Positions 29,241 through 38,664 are shown, numbered from the stretch's first letter. The stretch: DNA of 64,000 bases from Caldicellulosiruptor hydrothermalis 108 (GCF_000166355.1 NC_014652.1:124001-188000), one strand, 5' to 3'. Notes: generated by a model from the letters alone, not told the origin. Program-made: numbers and translations.

Positions 29241-29303
29241 TTGACAAAAAAGTTTAGTGATTTGCTATTAATTTTGATTTAAATTTGATAGTGTAATCAA
29301 AAT
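29241..29303 (+). promoter_or_regulatory. Candidate promoter and inverted repeat upstream of the mgl-type operon
   Basis: TTGACA (29241-29246), a 17-nt spacer and GCTATT (29264-29269). Just downstream, ATTTTGATT (29271-29279) and AATCAAAAT (29295-29303) form a 9-bp inverted repeat, a possible operator or leader hairpin. Both are suggestions from pattern only. Confidence 0.4.
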
Positions 29304-29341
29304 TTATATAAAAACTAAATAACATGAGGAGGTTTTGGTAA

Positions 29342-30412
29342 ATGTTCAACAAAAAGAAATTTTGGGTGGTTTTAGTATCAATGGTTTTAATTATTTCACT
29401 TGTTCTTGTCGGTTGTGGTAAAAAGAGCACAAATGACAGTTCAAATGGAACATCAGAAGAAAACAAGCCCTATATTGGTGTTGCAATCTACAAGTTTGAC
29501 GACACGTTCATGACAGGTGTTAGAAATGCAATTGCAAAAGAAGGTGAAGGTAAAGCAAAGCTTGACTTTGTTGATTGCCAGAACTCTCAGTCAACTCAAA
29601 ATGATAAGATTGACCTGTTCATCACAAAGAAAGTTGACGCTCTTGCAATCAACCCTGTTGACAGAACAGCAGCAGGTGTTTTGATCGACAAGGCAAAACA
29701 GGCAAACATTCCAGTTGTGTTCTTCAACAGAGAGCCGCTTCCAGAAGATATGAAGAAATGGGACAAGGTTTACTATGTTGGCGCTAAAGCTGAGCAGTCT
29801 GGAACTTTGCAAGGAGAAATCATGGCAGAGTACTGGAAATCACATCCAGAAGCTGACAAAAACCACAACGGTATTATGGAATATGTTATGATTACTGGTG
29901 AGCCTGGTCATCAGGATGCAATCTTGAGAACAGAGTATTCAATCAAAGCTGTTGAGGCAGCAGGTATCAAGACAAAAGCTTTAGCTCAAGACACAGCTAT
30001 GTGGGACAGGGTAAAAGGCCAAGAAAAGATGCAGGCATTCTTGGCATCATTTGGCGATAGGATTGAAGCTGTATTCTGCAACAACGATGATATGGCACTT
30101 GGTGCGATTGAGGCATTAAAAGCTGCAGGGTATTTCAAGAATGGTAAATACATTCCTGTTGTCGGTGTTGACGCAACAACTCCAGGTCTTCAGGCTCTTG
30201 AAGAAGGAACACTTTTAGGTACTGTTTTGAACGACGCAAAGGCTCAAGGAAAAGCTACGTTCAATTTGGCATATGTTCTTGCAAAGGGAGAAAAACCAAC
30301 AAAAGAGAATGTTGGGTTTGACATCACAGATGGAAAGTACATTTGGGTTCCATATCAAAAGGTTACAAAGGACAATTTAGAAGAGATGAAGAAATACGTA
30401 AATGAGCAATAA
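29342..30412 (+). CDS. mglB: Galactose/glucose-type ABC transporter substrate-binding lipoprotein
   Basis: 356 residues. The lipoprotein signal peptide has lipobox LVGC, with Cys25 as the lipid-anchored first mature residue. The mature part follows MglB: YIGVAIYKFDDTFMTGVRNAI, LAINPVDRTAAGVLIDKAK, PVVFFNREP, CNNDDMALGAIEALKAAG and VVGVDATTPGL. GAGGAGG precedes the ATG. Hexoses (galactose, glucose) are the expected ligands by family, although the facing sensor cassette looks xylose-like. It is the only complete transport binding protein in the window with a lipobox. Confidence 0.88.
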   Translation: MFNKKKFWVVLVSMVLIISLVLVGCGKKSTNDSSNGTSEENKPYIGVAIYKFDDTFMTGVRNAIAKEGEGKAKLDFVDCQNSQSTQNDKIDLFITKKVDALAINPVDRTAAGVLIDKAKQANIPVVFFNREPLPEDMKKWDKVYYVGAKAEQSGTLQGEIMAEYWKSHPEADKNHNGIMEYVMITGEPGHQDAILRTEYSIKAVEAAGIKTKALAQDTAMWDRVKGQEKMQAFLASFGDRIEAVFCNNDDMALGAIEALKAAGYFKNGKYIPVVGVDATTPGLQALEEGTLLGTVLNDAKAQGKATFNLAYVLAKGEKPTKENVGFDITDGKYIWVPYQKVTKDNLEEMKKYVNEQ

Positions 30413-30434
30413 AGATTTCTAAAGAACATTTTTC

Positions 30435-30479
30435 GCCACCTTGTCAAAAAACTTCAAATATGTCCGATGACAAGGTGGC
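30435..30479 (+). terminator. Intercistronic hairpin between mglB and mglA
   Basis: GCCACCTTGTCA (30435-30446) pairs perfectly with TGACAAGGTGGC (30468-30479), followed by ACTAATTTTGATTTTTC. This is a 12-bp stem acting as attenuator or mRNA end protection. An in-frame ATG at 30460 lies in its loop and is not a credible start. Confidence 0.78.
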
Positions 30480-30531
30480 ACTAATTTTGATTTTTCATAG
30501 CTGGAAAATTGATTCAAGAGGTGCAATTGCA

Positions 30532-32049
30532 ATGGCAAAGACAGAGTATATTTTGGAGATGAATGGTATTACAAAGGAGTTTCCGGGAGTTAAAGCTCTT
30601 GATAATGTCACTGTAAAAATAAAAAGAGGAACAGTTCATGCTCTTTTGGGTGAAAACGGTGCGGGGAAGTCCACGTTAATGAAGTGTCTGTTCGGAATTT
30701 ATAAGCTTGACAGTGGTGAGATAATTTTAGATGGTCAACATGTTCACATAAACAATCCAATTGACGCTATAAAGCTTGGGATTTCAATGATTCACCAAGA
30801 ACTTCAGCCAGTCAATCAACGCAATGTGATGGAAAACATCTGGCTGGGGAGATTTCCACGTGTGAGCGTAGGTCCGTTTAAATTTGTCAACCATAAAAAA
30901 ATGTATGAAGATACTAAAGCACTTTTACAAAAACTTGAGATTGATGTTGATCCAAAAGCGATTGTTGGACATCTTTCAGTATCAAAGGTTCAGCTTATTG
31001 AAATTGCAAAAGCTGTCTCTTACAACTCAAAAGTAATTGTAATGGATGAACCTACTTCTTCTTTGACAGAAAATGAGGTTGAACATCTGTTCAGAATAAT
31101 AAGAGATCTGAAATCAAAGGGAGTTTCAATAATTTATATATCTCACAAACTTGAAGAAATTTTTGAAATAGCTGACGAAGTTACAATAATGAGAGATGGA
31201 AAGGTTGTTGGTTCATGGAGTATTTCAGAGCTTACACCTGATATGATGATTGCAAATATGGTTGGAAGACAGATGTCAGATAGATTCCCACAAAAAACAA
31301 ATAAACCATCTGAGGTTATCTTGAAAGTTGAAAATTTGACCTCTGTTGATCCCAAATCATTCAAAAATGTTTCTTTTGAGCTAAGAAAAGGTGAGATTTT
31401 AGGAATTGGAGGTCTTGTGGGGGCTCAAAGAACAGAACTAATAGAGGCTATTTTTGGTTTAAGAAGCATTAAAGAAGGCAAGATTTTTATCAAAGGTAAA
31501 GAAGTGATTATCAAAAATCCTCAGGATGCTATAAGAAATAAAATTGCACTGCTCACAGAAGATAGAAAGCTAACTGGAATTATTCCAGAATTAAATATAT
31601 TAGAAAATACCACCTTAGCAAGCCTAAGAAAATATTTGAACGGGTTTGGGCTTTTGAATGACAAAAAAAGACTTCTCGATACGCAAAACTTTATAGATAT
31701 ATTGAGGATAAAAACGCCATCATACAAAGCTCAAATAAAGAATCTATCAGGTGGTAACCAGCAGAAAGTATTAATTGCTCGCTGGCTTTTGACAGAGCCC
31801 GAAATCCTGCTTTTAGATGAGCCAACAAGGGGAATTGATGTTGGTGCAAAATTTGAGATTTATAACTTAATAAATCAGCTTGCAACAGAGGGCAAGAGTA
31901 TTATTATGATTTCATCAGAAATGCCAGAACTTTTAGGAATGTCTGATAGAATTCTTGTCATGTGTGAGGGAAGAGTTTCAGGTATTTTAGAGAGAAATGA
32001 AGCTACAGAAGAAGAAATTATGAAACTTGCAACCAGATTTTCAGCGTAA
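30532..32049 (+). CDS. mglA: Galactose-type ABC transporter ATP-binding protein (tandem ATPase)
   Basis: 505 residues from ATG 30532, which has AGAGGTG 8 nt upstream. The first ATPase has Walker [10 protein letters not shown] at 40-48 and Walker [13 protein letters not shown]. The second has degenerate Walker [10 protein letters not shown], intact signature LSGGNQQKV and [13 protein letters not shown]. It is a paralogue of XylG at 19058-20575. It lies between mglB and mglC, 29 nt from the latter. Confidence 0.9.
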   Translation: MAKTEYILEMNGITKEFPGVKALDNVTVKIKRGTVHALLGENGAGKSTLMKCLFGIYKLDSGEIILDGQHVHINNPIDAIKLGISMIHQELQPVNQRNVMENIWLGRFPRVSVGPFKFVNHKKMYEDTKALLQKLEIDVDPKAIVGHLSVSKVQLIEIAKAVSYNSKVIVMDEPTSSLTENEVEHLFRIIRDLKSKGVSIIYISHKLEEIFEIADEVTIMRDGKVVGSWSISELTPDMMIANMVGRQMSDRFPQKTNKPSEVILKVENLTSVDPKSFKNVSFELRKGEILGIGGLVGAQRTELIEAIFGLRSIKEGKIFIKGKEVIIKNPQDAIRNKIALLTEDRKLTGIIPELNILENTTLASLRKYLNGFGLLNDKKRLLDTQNFIDILRIKTPSYKAQIKNLSGGNQQKVLIARWLLTEPEILLLDEPTRGIDVGAKFEIYNLINQLATEGKSIIMISSEMPELLGMSDRILVMCEGRVSGILERNEATEEEIMKLATRFSA

Positions 32050-32078
32050 ATATTATTTTTGAGGAGGTCAACTTCAAA

Positions 32079-33092
32079 ATGACATCAGCAAAGAGAATAA
32101 AGCAAATAGTTTCACAGAATGCAATTTATTTCATTTTACTTGCGCTTATAATTGTGATTGCATTTATCAGTCCAGATTTTCTGTCATGGAGATGTTTCAG
32201 AGACATACTTTTGCAGTCATCAACAAGAGCAATTATTGCACTTGGCATGAGCCTTGTTTTGATTACTGGCGGGGTTGATTTGTCAGCTGGAAGAGCTGTT
32301 GGACTTGCGGCAGTTGTTTCTGCTTCAATGCTTCAAACTGCTGACTATGCAAGAAGGTTTTTCCCTGAACTTCCTCAACTTCCGCTTATTGTTCCAATTT
32401 TGATAGCTATGGCTATAACATTATTATTCGGCATTGTTAACGGTGTTGCAATTTCTCGGTTAAATTTGCCGCCTTTTATAGCAACCTTAGGTTCAATGGT
32501 TATTATCTATGGTGCAAACTCACTGTATTTTAACCTTCCACCAAACAATTCACAGCCAATTGGTGGTTTGAGATCAGATTTTACTAACTTAGGAACGGGA
32601 TATATTGGGATTTCGGGAGAGTATTCAATTCCATACATTTTGATAATTGCTCTAATTGTTGCTTTGGTAGTTTGGGTCTTGCTGAATAAAACAGCGCTTG
32701 GGAAGAGTATTTATGCAGTTGGTGGGAATGTCAATGCTGCGAGAGTTTCTGGTATAAATGTTTCTAAGGTTTTGATTTTTGTCTATGCTTTTGCAGGACT
32801 TTTATATGGGCTTGCGGGTGTTTTAGAGGCTGCAAGAACAGGTGGCGCTACAAATAATTACGGTAATATGTATGAGCTTGACGCTATTGCAGCTTGCGTT
32901 GTTGGTGGTGTTTCAACAACAGGCGGAATTGGAACTGTTCCAGGCGTGCTTGCCGGTGTTTTGATTTTTGGAGTTATAAATTATGGTCTTACATTCATTG
33001 GAGTTGACCCTTATTGGCAACTTATTATAAAAGGTCTTATTATCGGTGTTGCAGTTGCTCTTGATATAAGGAAGTATTTAGCAAAAAGATAG
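32079..33092 (+). CDS. mglC: Galactose-type ABC transporter permease
   Basis: CUT2 permease of 337 residues, with about nine membrane segments. Motifs are ALGMSLVLITGGVDLSAG, AVGGNVNAARVSGINV and VGGVSTTGGIGTVPGVLAG. The FFPELPQLPLI insert between early segments occurs in MglC-like rather than RbsC-like permeases. GAGGAGG precedes ATG 32079. A strong hairpin follows the operon. Confidence 0.9.
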   Translation: MTSAKRIKQIVSQNAIYFILLALIIVIAFISPDFLSWRCFRDILLQSSTRAIIALGMSLVLITGGVDLSAGRAVGLAAVVSASMLQTADYARRFFPELPQLPLIVPILIAMAITLLFGIVNGVAISRLNLPPFIATLGSMVIIYGANSLYFNLPPNNSQPIGGLRSDFTNLGTGYIGISGEYSIPYILIIALIVALVVWVLLNKTALGKSIYAVGGNVNAARVSGINVSKVLIFVYAFAGLLYGLAGVLEAARTGGATNNYGNMYELDAIAACVVGGVSTTGGIGTVPGVLAGVLIFGVINYGLTFIGVDPYWQLIIKGLIIGVAVALDIRKYLAKR

Positions 33093-33160
33093 TAATATTG
33101 TTTACCTTTTTTGACCTTTTAATCTTACACTTGCCAAAATACTAAAAGAGGAGGTTTTGA

Positions 33161-33197
33161 GGGCTTGCACAAAAAGGATGTGTGCAAGCCCTTTATT
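33161..33197. terminator. Terminator after the mgl-type operon
   Basis: GGGCTTGCAC (33161-33170) pairs with GTGCAAGCCC (33182-33191), then TTTATT. It stands between convergent operons. An orphan GAGGAGG motif precedes it without a gene. Confidence 0.75.
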
Positions 33198-33200
33198 GTA

Positions 33201-34406
33201 CTAATTCCTAAACAGCACCTTCTCATTTTCAAACATTCTTGCAGCAAACTTTATTGAGATCACGATGTACACTAAAGAAGAAATCACAAAAAGCCCAAGG
33301 TGCTGAAGGTTAACAATGTCATAGATAAGCTCTTTCAAAATAGATATAGCATTTACAAGCGGCAGAACAAAGTAAGTATCTGTCAGTTCGTTTGGCATTT
33401 TGTACATTGTAAGGTAAGGTGGGATGACCACAATTATGCTCACAGGGGAAAGATAAGTCTGCCCTTCCTTGAACGACCTTGCATAGGCAGCTATGGCAAC
33501 TTCAATTGCAGCAAAAATGATTGCTGTCAGAACAACAACCAAAAGCATAATCAAAACTGTCACAGGTGATACTGAATAACCTGCAAAAGGACTATTTTTG
33601 AAGTTCTCACCAAGCACAGAAGGAAGAGCTGCAAAGGATACAACAATTCCAATCAAAGATGAAAGCCCTGCTAAAAGCGCCATGACACTCACCGCTAAGT
33701 ACTTTCCAGTTACAAGTGATGTCCTTGTTGCAGCTGTTGTCAAAAGAGGCTCGAGCGTCCCTCTTTCCTTTTCGCCTGCTGTTATGTCAATTGCAGCATT
33801 CATTCCACCAAGTGCCGCCCACAGCGTCAAAAACATTGGAATCAAAAATGCCAAGAATGTTGCTGACTGTTTCTTTGGTGGTGCAACATTTTCCTTCTTT
33901 ATGACAATTGGTTCTATTATTGAAGGGTCCAAGTTCTTCTGCACAAGTCTTTGTTTTACAACCTCTCTGGAAAAATTATTTATCATTTCACTGAGCATGC
34001 TTCCCACATTTGAAGATTTCATGTCTGCATCATTTGTCAAAATCTGAATGCTTGTCTGTTTTTCCTGAAGAATTAACTTTTCAAAATCCTTTGGAATTAT
34101 CAAAATAGCTTTTATTTTCCCATCCAGCAGCTCTTTTTTGGGGTCTGATGAAGCCACAATTTGAAATTCGGATTTTTCAATCATATTCACAACTGTTTTT
34201 GAATACTCTTTTCCAACCACACAGATTGGAGTCTTTTCTGGTTTTACCTCATATGCAGACTTTGCAGCAACCGATGCTATTATAAAAATCACAGGAATAA
34301 AGAGCATTGGCATGATTATACCAACGAAAAGCGATTTTCTGTCTCTGAACGCATCTTTGAGTTCTTTTTTGAGAACTATCCACACATGCTTTAAATTCAC
34401 ATTCAT
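33201..34406 (-). CDS. ABC-2 type exporter permease, NatB-like
   Basis: 401 residues. An N-terminal segment follows WIVLKKELKDAFRDRKSL, then a large extracytoplasmic domain, then about five membrane segments in the C-terminal half. GEKERGTLEPLLTTAATRTSLVTGKY, here split as GEKERGTLEPLLTTAA and TRTSLVTGKY, is the ABC-2 signature of NatB-type permeases. The start overlaps the stop of the ATPase gene in ATGA, so translation is coupled. NatAB in Bacillus extrudes sodium; whether this pair does so is not shown by sequence. It is the last gene of the GntR-controlled operon. Confidence 0.82.
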   Translation of the reverse strand: MNVNLKHVWIVLKKELKDAFRDRKSLFVGIIMPMLFIPVIFIIASVAAKSAYEVKPEKTPICVVGKEYSKTVVNMIEKSEFQIVASSDPKKELLDGKIKAILIIPKDFEKLILQEKQTSIQILTNDADMKSSNVGSMLSEMINNFSREVVKQRLVQKNLDPSIIEPIVIKKENVAPPKKQSATFLAFLIPMFLTLWAALGGMNAAIDITAGEKERGTLEPLLTTAATRTSLVTGKYLAVSVMALLAGLSSLIGIVVSFAALPSVLGENFKNSPFAGYSVSPVTVLIMLLVVVLTAIIFAAIEVAIAAYARSFKEGQTYLSPVSIIVVIPPYLTMYKMPNELTDTYFVLPLVNAISILKELIYDIVNLQHLGLFVISSLVYIVISIKFAARMFENEKVLFRN

Positions 34407-35128
34407 CTTTCCTCACCTACCAGTCTTAAGAATACATCTTCAAAGCTGTGGCCAGAAAACCTTTGCTTTATCTCATCAATTGTTCCAAGTGCCACAAGCT
34501 TTCCTTTGTGAATAATTGCAACCCTGTCACACAGCTTTTCAACTTCGCTCATTGAATGGCTTGAAAATATGATTGTTCTTCCTTCCTGCTTGCAAAGCCT
34601 TATAAAGTCATGTACTTCTTTTGCGCTTGACACATCCAAAGAGTTTGTCGGCTCATCAAAGAGCATCACTTCTGGATTGTGAATTATTGACCTTAAAAAG
34701 CACACCTTCTGCTTCATACCTTTTGAAAATGTTCCGGCAGGTCTGTCGATATAGTCCTGCATTCCAAAGCTTTCAGATAGCTCATCAATCCTCTTTTTAA
34801 TCTCATCCTTTTTCATGTCGTGCAAGAGCCCAAAATATTCAATGTTCTCCCGGGCAGTTAACCTTGCATAAAGTCCGCTCTCACTTCCAAAAAGAATTCC
34901 AATTTTCCGTCTCACCTTTTCTGGTTCTTTTGTGATGTCAAGCCCTGAGATGATGGCTGTTCCAGAAGTCGGTTTTAGCATTGTGGCAAGCATTCTGAGG
35001 GTTGTTGTCTTGCCAGCACCGTTTTCACCCAGAATTCCAAAAATCTCACCTTTTTCAATTCTAAATGACAGCCTGTCAACAGCCAAAACCTTTCCAAAGT
35101 CTTTGGTAAGCTCAATCAGCTCTACCAT
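34403..35128 (-). CDS. ABC exporter ATPase, NatA-like
   Basis: Single ATPase domain of 241 residues. Walker A GENGAGKTT, signature FSKGMKQKV, Walker B VMLFDEPTNSLD and switch His in SSHSM are present. AGGAGG lies upstream of the ATG. It energises the NatB-like permease translated directly after it. Its operon context behind two smaller ABC-2 permeases makes this the second exporter of the cluster. Confidence 0.88.
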   Translation of the reverse strand: MVELIELTKDFGKVLAVDRLSFRIEKGEIFGILGENGAGKTTTLRMLATMLKPTSGTAIISGLDITKEPEKVRRKIGILFGSESGLYARLTARENIEYFGLLHDMKKDEIKKRIDELSESFGMQDYIDRPAGTFSKGMKQKVCFLRSIIHNPEVMLFDEPTNSLDVSSAKEVHDFIRLCKQEGRTIIFSSHSMSEVEKLCDRVAIIHKGKLVALGTIDEIKQRFSGHSFEDVFLRLVGEER

Positions 35129-35175
35129 TTTTACATCCTCCTGTGGTTTTGTTTTTTCTCAAAAAGATTTACACA

Positions 35176-35874
35176 TCAAAATTCGCGCCTGTAAATTACC
35201 TTCAAGTTTACAAGAAGCGAAATCAAAAACATTAATATTGAAATAAACAAAAATGGAATTGATATCATAGAATCATTATACAGATTTGTAAGGAAGCTTG
35301 CAACTTTTTTATCCTCTGCGGTTAAAAATAAAGGGACATAAAAAGGTATAAACAACAAGACATTTGTGATGGTTGCCAATATCAAAGTGAATGTTCTGTT
35401 ATGTATAAGAGAGATTACAGCCATCATTAGACAGTAGAAAGAAAATAGAAAAAGTGTTGTTGCAAGTGGAGAGATAAAAAGAGGGTAGATGTTATACTGT
35501 TGAGAGATACCAAAGAGCCATTTTAAAATCTCAAAAACAATGTTAAAGCCGGCGATATACATTATAATCACAGCTGCACCGTGCAGAAAATCCCAGATTA
35601 CAATTGATGATTTTTTAGTAGGAAGTAGAACCAAAAAAGGAAAATATGAATTTGCACTTGCTCGGTTTGCTATGGCGCTGCCTTCATCGCTGTAATAGAA
35701 AATGAGTTTATTTAGACTCACAATGGTGGTTACAAGCGAAAAAGCATATCCAAGAGAAGCAAGTTTTATTTGCTGATATAAAAAGGTATAGAAGGCTGTA
35801 AACACCAAAACAAAGAAAATCCATGCTACTATTTTACCTTTTATACCTTTTATGTGTACAAAATATTCTTTCAT
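35176..35874 (-). CDS. Small ABC-2 type membrane protein (exporter permease)
   Basis: 232 residues with six predicted membrane segments and no recognisable motif beyond ABC-2 plan (PTKKSSIVIWDFLHGAAVIIM). ATG 35874 is chosen because GGAG (35884-35887) is spaced 9 nt from it. The ATG 9 nt further up would touch the ribosome-binding site. It is next to a second permease and behind a YtrB-like ATPase, and probably forms a heteromeric exporter with them. Confidence 0.65.
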   Translation of the reverse strand: MKEYFVHIKGIKGKIVAWIFFVLVFTAFYTFLYQQIKLASLGYAFSLVTTIVSLNKLIFYYSDEGSAIANRASANSYFPFLVLLPTKKSSIVIWDFLHGAAVIIMYIAGFNIVFEILKWLFGISQQYNIYPLFISPLATTLFLFSFYCLMMAVISLIHNRTFTLILATITNVLLFIPFYVPLFLTAEDKKVASFLTNLYNDSMISIPFLFISILMFLISLLVNLKVIYRREF

Positions 35875-35897
35875 TTTTTTCATCTCCTTGAGAAATT

Positions 35898-36572
35898 TTA
35901 AAGTTCCTTGTTAAAAATAAGCTTATATGAGATAAATATTGAAACACCGGCTAACAAAAGTGTGTAAAATAAAGCTAAAGATAAAACCAAAGTGTTTGGC
36001 ATATTTATAGGCAAATACCATATACTTTTGGAAGATAACGAAAACAAAAGCATAAGTGGCAAATCAGCAATGAAGGGAACAGCTAAATAGAATGCTACTG
36101 CCGATATTCTTGCTGTATTGCTAATGTGTTTTTGATTGCTTGACCATGTGAAGACAGGTTGATAGCTAATTAGCATATTTATTTCCAAAAATAGATAGTA
36201 TAAAATAATAATATCTAACTTTTTTATTATGAGCAGTGTTATTAGTATCAGAAAAATCTGAAAAAGCAAAAATATTAAGATGTCTCTTATCAACCGACTA
36301 AGAACTATATTTACTCTTTTTAGTGGCAATAGCATCATCAAGTCTATTTCAGAAGAAAAATTAATTTTGTTGTAAGGGAAATTAGTCATTGCAAAAGTTA
36401 AATAGATTCCAGTAAAAGCCATACTAAATAATCTGCTCATAAAAGATTCAATATTTATAGGCGAATTAAAAACCACCTCAGAAACGCATAGCACCAGCAT
36501 ATATACAAGAAAATACAAAAGTGTTAGAGTCACGTATCTTTTATACAACTTCCAGTACTTCATCCTCCTCAT
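35898..36572 (-). CDS. Small ABC-2 type membrane protein (exporter permease)
   Basis: 224 residues with about six hydrophobic segments. It holds the motif MMLLPLKRVNIVLSRLIRDI, in which a short cytoplasmic loop precedes a helix, as seen in ABC-2 permeases of the YtrC/D or PrsW-neighbour kind. Its start overlaps the upstream ATPase gene by about 32 nt. An in-frame ATG three codons later (36563) is possible. Substrate unknown. Confidence 0.62.
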   Translation of the reverse strand: MRRMKYWKLYKRYVTLTLLYFLVYMLVLCVSEVVFNSPINIESFMSRLFSMAFTGIYLTFAMTNFPYNKINFSSEIDLMMLLPLKRVNIVLSRLIRDILIFLLFQIFLILITLLIIKKLDIIILYYLFLEINMLISYQPVFTWSSNQKHISNTARISAVAFYLAVPFIADLPLMLLFSLSSKSIWYLPINMPNTLVLSLALFYTLLLAGVSIFISYKLIFNKEL

Positions 36573-37416
36573 CCCTTCTCACAAGCATAACATAGAACTT
36601 TTCAATGGATGGCTTTTCAACCACAAATTCATCTTGGAAAAGTTTAACATCTTTTTTGCGGCACAGTGCCTCAAAAGAAAGAGAGCTTTTCTTCAAAGAC
36701 AAAACTGCACTTTTCGGGATTTTGTCATACTCATTTGCAGCTCCCTTCACTATGCAGTAATCATCTTGAATACTTTCACGCGATGAGCTGAACACAATCT
36801 TGCCACCATCAATAATTGTTACAAAATCAGCAACATTTTCAATGTCAGACACTATGTGTGTTGAGTAAAAGACAGCTTTTTCTTCTGATTGAACAAACTC
36901 CTGCAAAATCTCAACAAACTGGTTTCTTGCAACAGGATCAAGTCCTGATGTTGGCTCATCCAAAATCAAAAGGTCTGGTCTTATAGCTAAAGCTAGAGCA
37001 ATAGACAGTTTCATCACAGTTCCTTTTGAGAGCTGAAATATCTTTTTGTTCTGGTCAATTTCAAAAAGGTCACAAAGTTTTTTGTAAAGCTTATCATCCC
37101 ATGTTTTGTAAAATGCCTTCATTATCTCTTTTACCTCTTTCGGTTTCAGATACCCTGGCACAATTGGATTTTCCAGAACCACCCCAAGCCTTTGTTTGAT
37201 TTGTACCTCGTCACAGTTAAAAGGCTTTTCAAAGATTAAAACTTCCCCACTTTCTTTTTTGACAAGGTCAAGAATACACTTTATTAAAGTTGTCTTGCCA
37301 GCACCGTTTCTTCCCAAGAGTGCCATTATATAGCCACTTTCTAAAACAAGCTCTTGAACTTCAAGCTTAAAATTTTTATATGTCTTTGTAAGATTTTTAA
37401 CATACAAGGCAATCAT
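36541..37416 (-). CDS. ABC exporter ATPase, YtrB-like
   Basis: ATPase domain of 291 residues. Walker A GRNGAGKTT, signature LSKGTVMKLSIALALA, Walker B LLILDEPTSGLD and switch His in STHIV. A C-terminal extension of about 80 residues follows. It begins 2 nt from the end of a YtrA-like GntR gene, and this pairing is the hallmark of YtrAB-type clusters, which respond to cell-wall antibiotics in Bacillus. It serves the two small permeases downstream. Confidence 0.85.
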   Translation of the reverse strand: MIALYVKNLTKTYKNFKLEVQELVLESGYIMALLGRNGAGKTTLIKCILDLVKKESGEVLIFEKPFNCDEVQIKQRLGVVLENPIVPGYLKPKEVKEIMKAFYKTWDDKLYKKLCDLFEIDQNKKIFQLSKGTVMKLSIALALAIRPDLLILDEPTSGLDPVARNQFVEILQEFVQSEEKAVFYSTHIVSDIENVADFVTIIDGGKIVFSSSRESIQDDYCIVKGAANEYDKIPKSAVLSLKKSSLSFEALCRKKDVKLFQDEFVVEKPSIEKFYVMLVRRDEEDEVLEVV

Positions 37417-37418
37417 TT

Positions 37419-37802
37419 TTAGGTTTCATCTCCTTTATAAAGTCTTTCAATCATCTCAATCAGCTTATCCAGGTCAAACCCAAGAAGTTTTGCTTTTTTG
37501 ATAACCTTTCGCAAATCTTCTTCAATCTCTTTTGTGCCTATGTTAGAAATTTTTTCTCTATCAATCTCAGCAACAAACGTCCCTCTTGCCGGCACTGTAA
37601 CAATAAATCCTTCCTTTTCAAGCTCTTCATATGCTCTTTTGGTTGTAATAACACTGACATTTAGCTCTTTTGCTAAAACTCTGATTGATGGAAGACTATC
37701 TCCTGCCTTAAGACTTCCTTCTATTATCTGTTTCTTTATTTGATCTTTTATCTGTTCATATATAGGTTTGTTTGATGTTTGCGAAATCACAAGCTTTAGC
37801 AC
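37419..37802 (-). CDS. GntR family regulator, YtrA subfamily
   Basis: 127 residues. The N-terminal winged helix (KPIYEQIKDQIKKQIIEGSL; LPSIRVLAKELNVSVITTKRAYEELEKEGF, given in two parts as LPSIRVLAKELNVSV and ITTKRAYEELEKEGF) is followed by only about 50 residues, the short dimerisation tail of the YtrA branch. The start is GTG 37802, with AGGGG 10 nt upstream. It is first in a six-gene exporter operon. A perfect palindrome 18 nt upstream is its likely operator, so autorepression is expected. Confidence 0.87.
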   Translation of the reverse strand: MLKLVISQTSNKPIYEQIKDQIKKQIIEGSLKAGDSLPSIRVLAKELNVSVITTKRAYEELEKEGFIVTVPARGTFVAEIDREKISNIGTKEIEEDLRKVIKKAKLLGFDLDKLIEMIERLYKGDET

Positions 37803-37819
37803 ATTTTTCTTACCCCTTT

Positions 37820-37845
37820 TATATACTGTATATATACAGTATATA
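37820..37845. promoter_or_regulatory. 26-bp perfect palindrome, probable YtrA-type operator
   Basis: TATATACTGTATA (37820-37832) is followed directly by its reverse complement TATACAGTATATA (37833-37845). It sits 18 nt upstream of the GntR start codon, where a dimeric repressor would block the operon promoter. ACTGTATA half-sites form the centre. Confidence 0.75.
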
Positions 37846-38112
37846 CAGCTTTAATTAGATTGTCAATACTATTTCAAGCCATCATTAGATATTCCCCATT
37901 TGCTATCTTCTATTTTTATCCAAACCTAATTGTCCTTTCACAGTAGTTTGTTTTTATTGAGGGGAATTAATTGATGGGTTAAAATATAGAATGTGTCTAA
38001 GTTTTATCTAAAATATGATAGAGATGCAATGATTATTCAAAAGACAGTTTTTGATGACAAAAAAATTCAAAAAAATTTGTTAAAAATTGATAAAGAAAAA
38101 GGTGATAAGTTG

Positions 38113-38544
38113 ATGTATATATATAATGTGATGAAAACTCTGATAGAGTATGCAAGTCGTTCAAATGACATCCCAGTTGCCGCAGCTGTTGTAAAGAATG
38201 GTAAAATTATCAGCATCAAAAGAAATGACAGTAAAAAGGCTATTTACCACGCAGAGATTCTTGCCATAATTGACGCCACATCAAAGCTTTCTACAAAGGA
38301 CTTAAGAAGCTGCGAGATGTTTGTGACAAAAGAGCCGTGCCCGATGTGTATGAGTGCAATAGTTTTGAGTAAAGTAAAAAGGCTTTACTTTGGTGCAAGG
38401 GATTTTAAGATGGGTGCTGCTGAGTCTTGCTTTAATCTTTCACAAAATCCTTTTTTAAATCATAAGGTAGAAGTGATAGGAGGAATATGTGAAGATGAAT
38501 GCAGGCTTCTTTTAAAAAGGTTCTTTGAAGAAAAGCGAAGATAA
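38113..38544 (+). CDS. TadA-family nucleoside/nucleobase deaminase
   Basis: Zinc-dependent cytidine-deaminase-fold protein of 143 residues. The catalytic HAE is in YHAEILAI and the zinc cysteines in PCPMCMSAIVLSKV. ARDFKMGAAES and a C-terminal CEDECRLLLKRFF helix complete the TadA plan. ATG 38113 is chosen from the family N-terminus and GGTGAT upstream; an in-frame GTG at 37993 would add 40 lysine-rich residues without family support. It could be the tRNA-Arg A34 deaminase or a guanine-deaminase-like paralogue. FNLSQNPFLNHKVEV is close to TadA. Confidence 0.8.
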   Translation: MYIYNVMKTLIEYASRSNDIPVAAAVVKNGKIISIKRNDSKKAIYHAEILAIIDATSKLSTKDLRSCEMFVTKEPCPMCMSAIVLSKVKRLYFGARDFKMGAAESCFNLSQNPFLNHKVEVIGGICEDECRLLLKRFFEEKRR

Positions 38545-38664
38545 GCTTTCAAAATAGGTGAGTTTTAATGTTTGTGTGTGTAAAGTAGAGTATTTGAGGG
38601 TATATATCAAGTAGAAGAGATTTTTCAGGCACAAAAGAGGGATTGATTGTGGTATTTTTGTAGG

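Noticed and set aside
30460-30531. ATG 30460 as start of mglA
   Set aside because: It falls in the loop of the mglB-mglA hairpin; the homologous start with a ribosome-binding site is ATG 30532.
33598-34047. 149-residue frame antisense to the NatB-like gene
   Set aside because: Shadow frame; the minus-strand gene has an ABC-2 signature and coupled start.
37993-38112. N-terminal extension of the TadA-like gene from GTG 37993
   Set aside because: Lysine-rich stretch not found in the family; ATG 38113 has a ribosome-binding site and the expected N-terminus.
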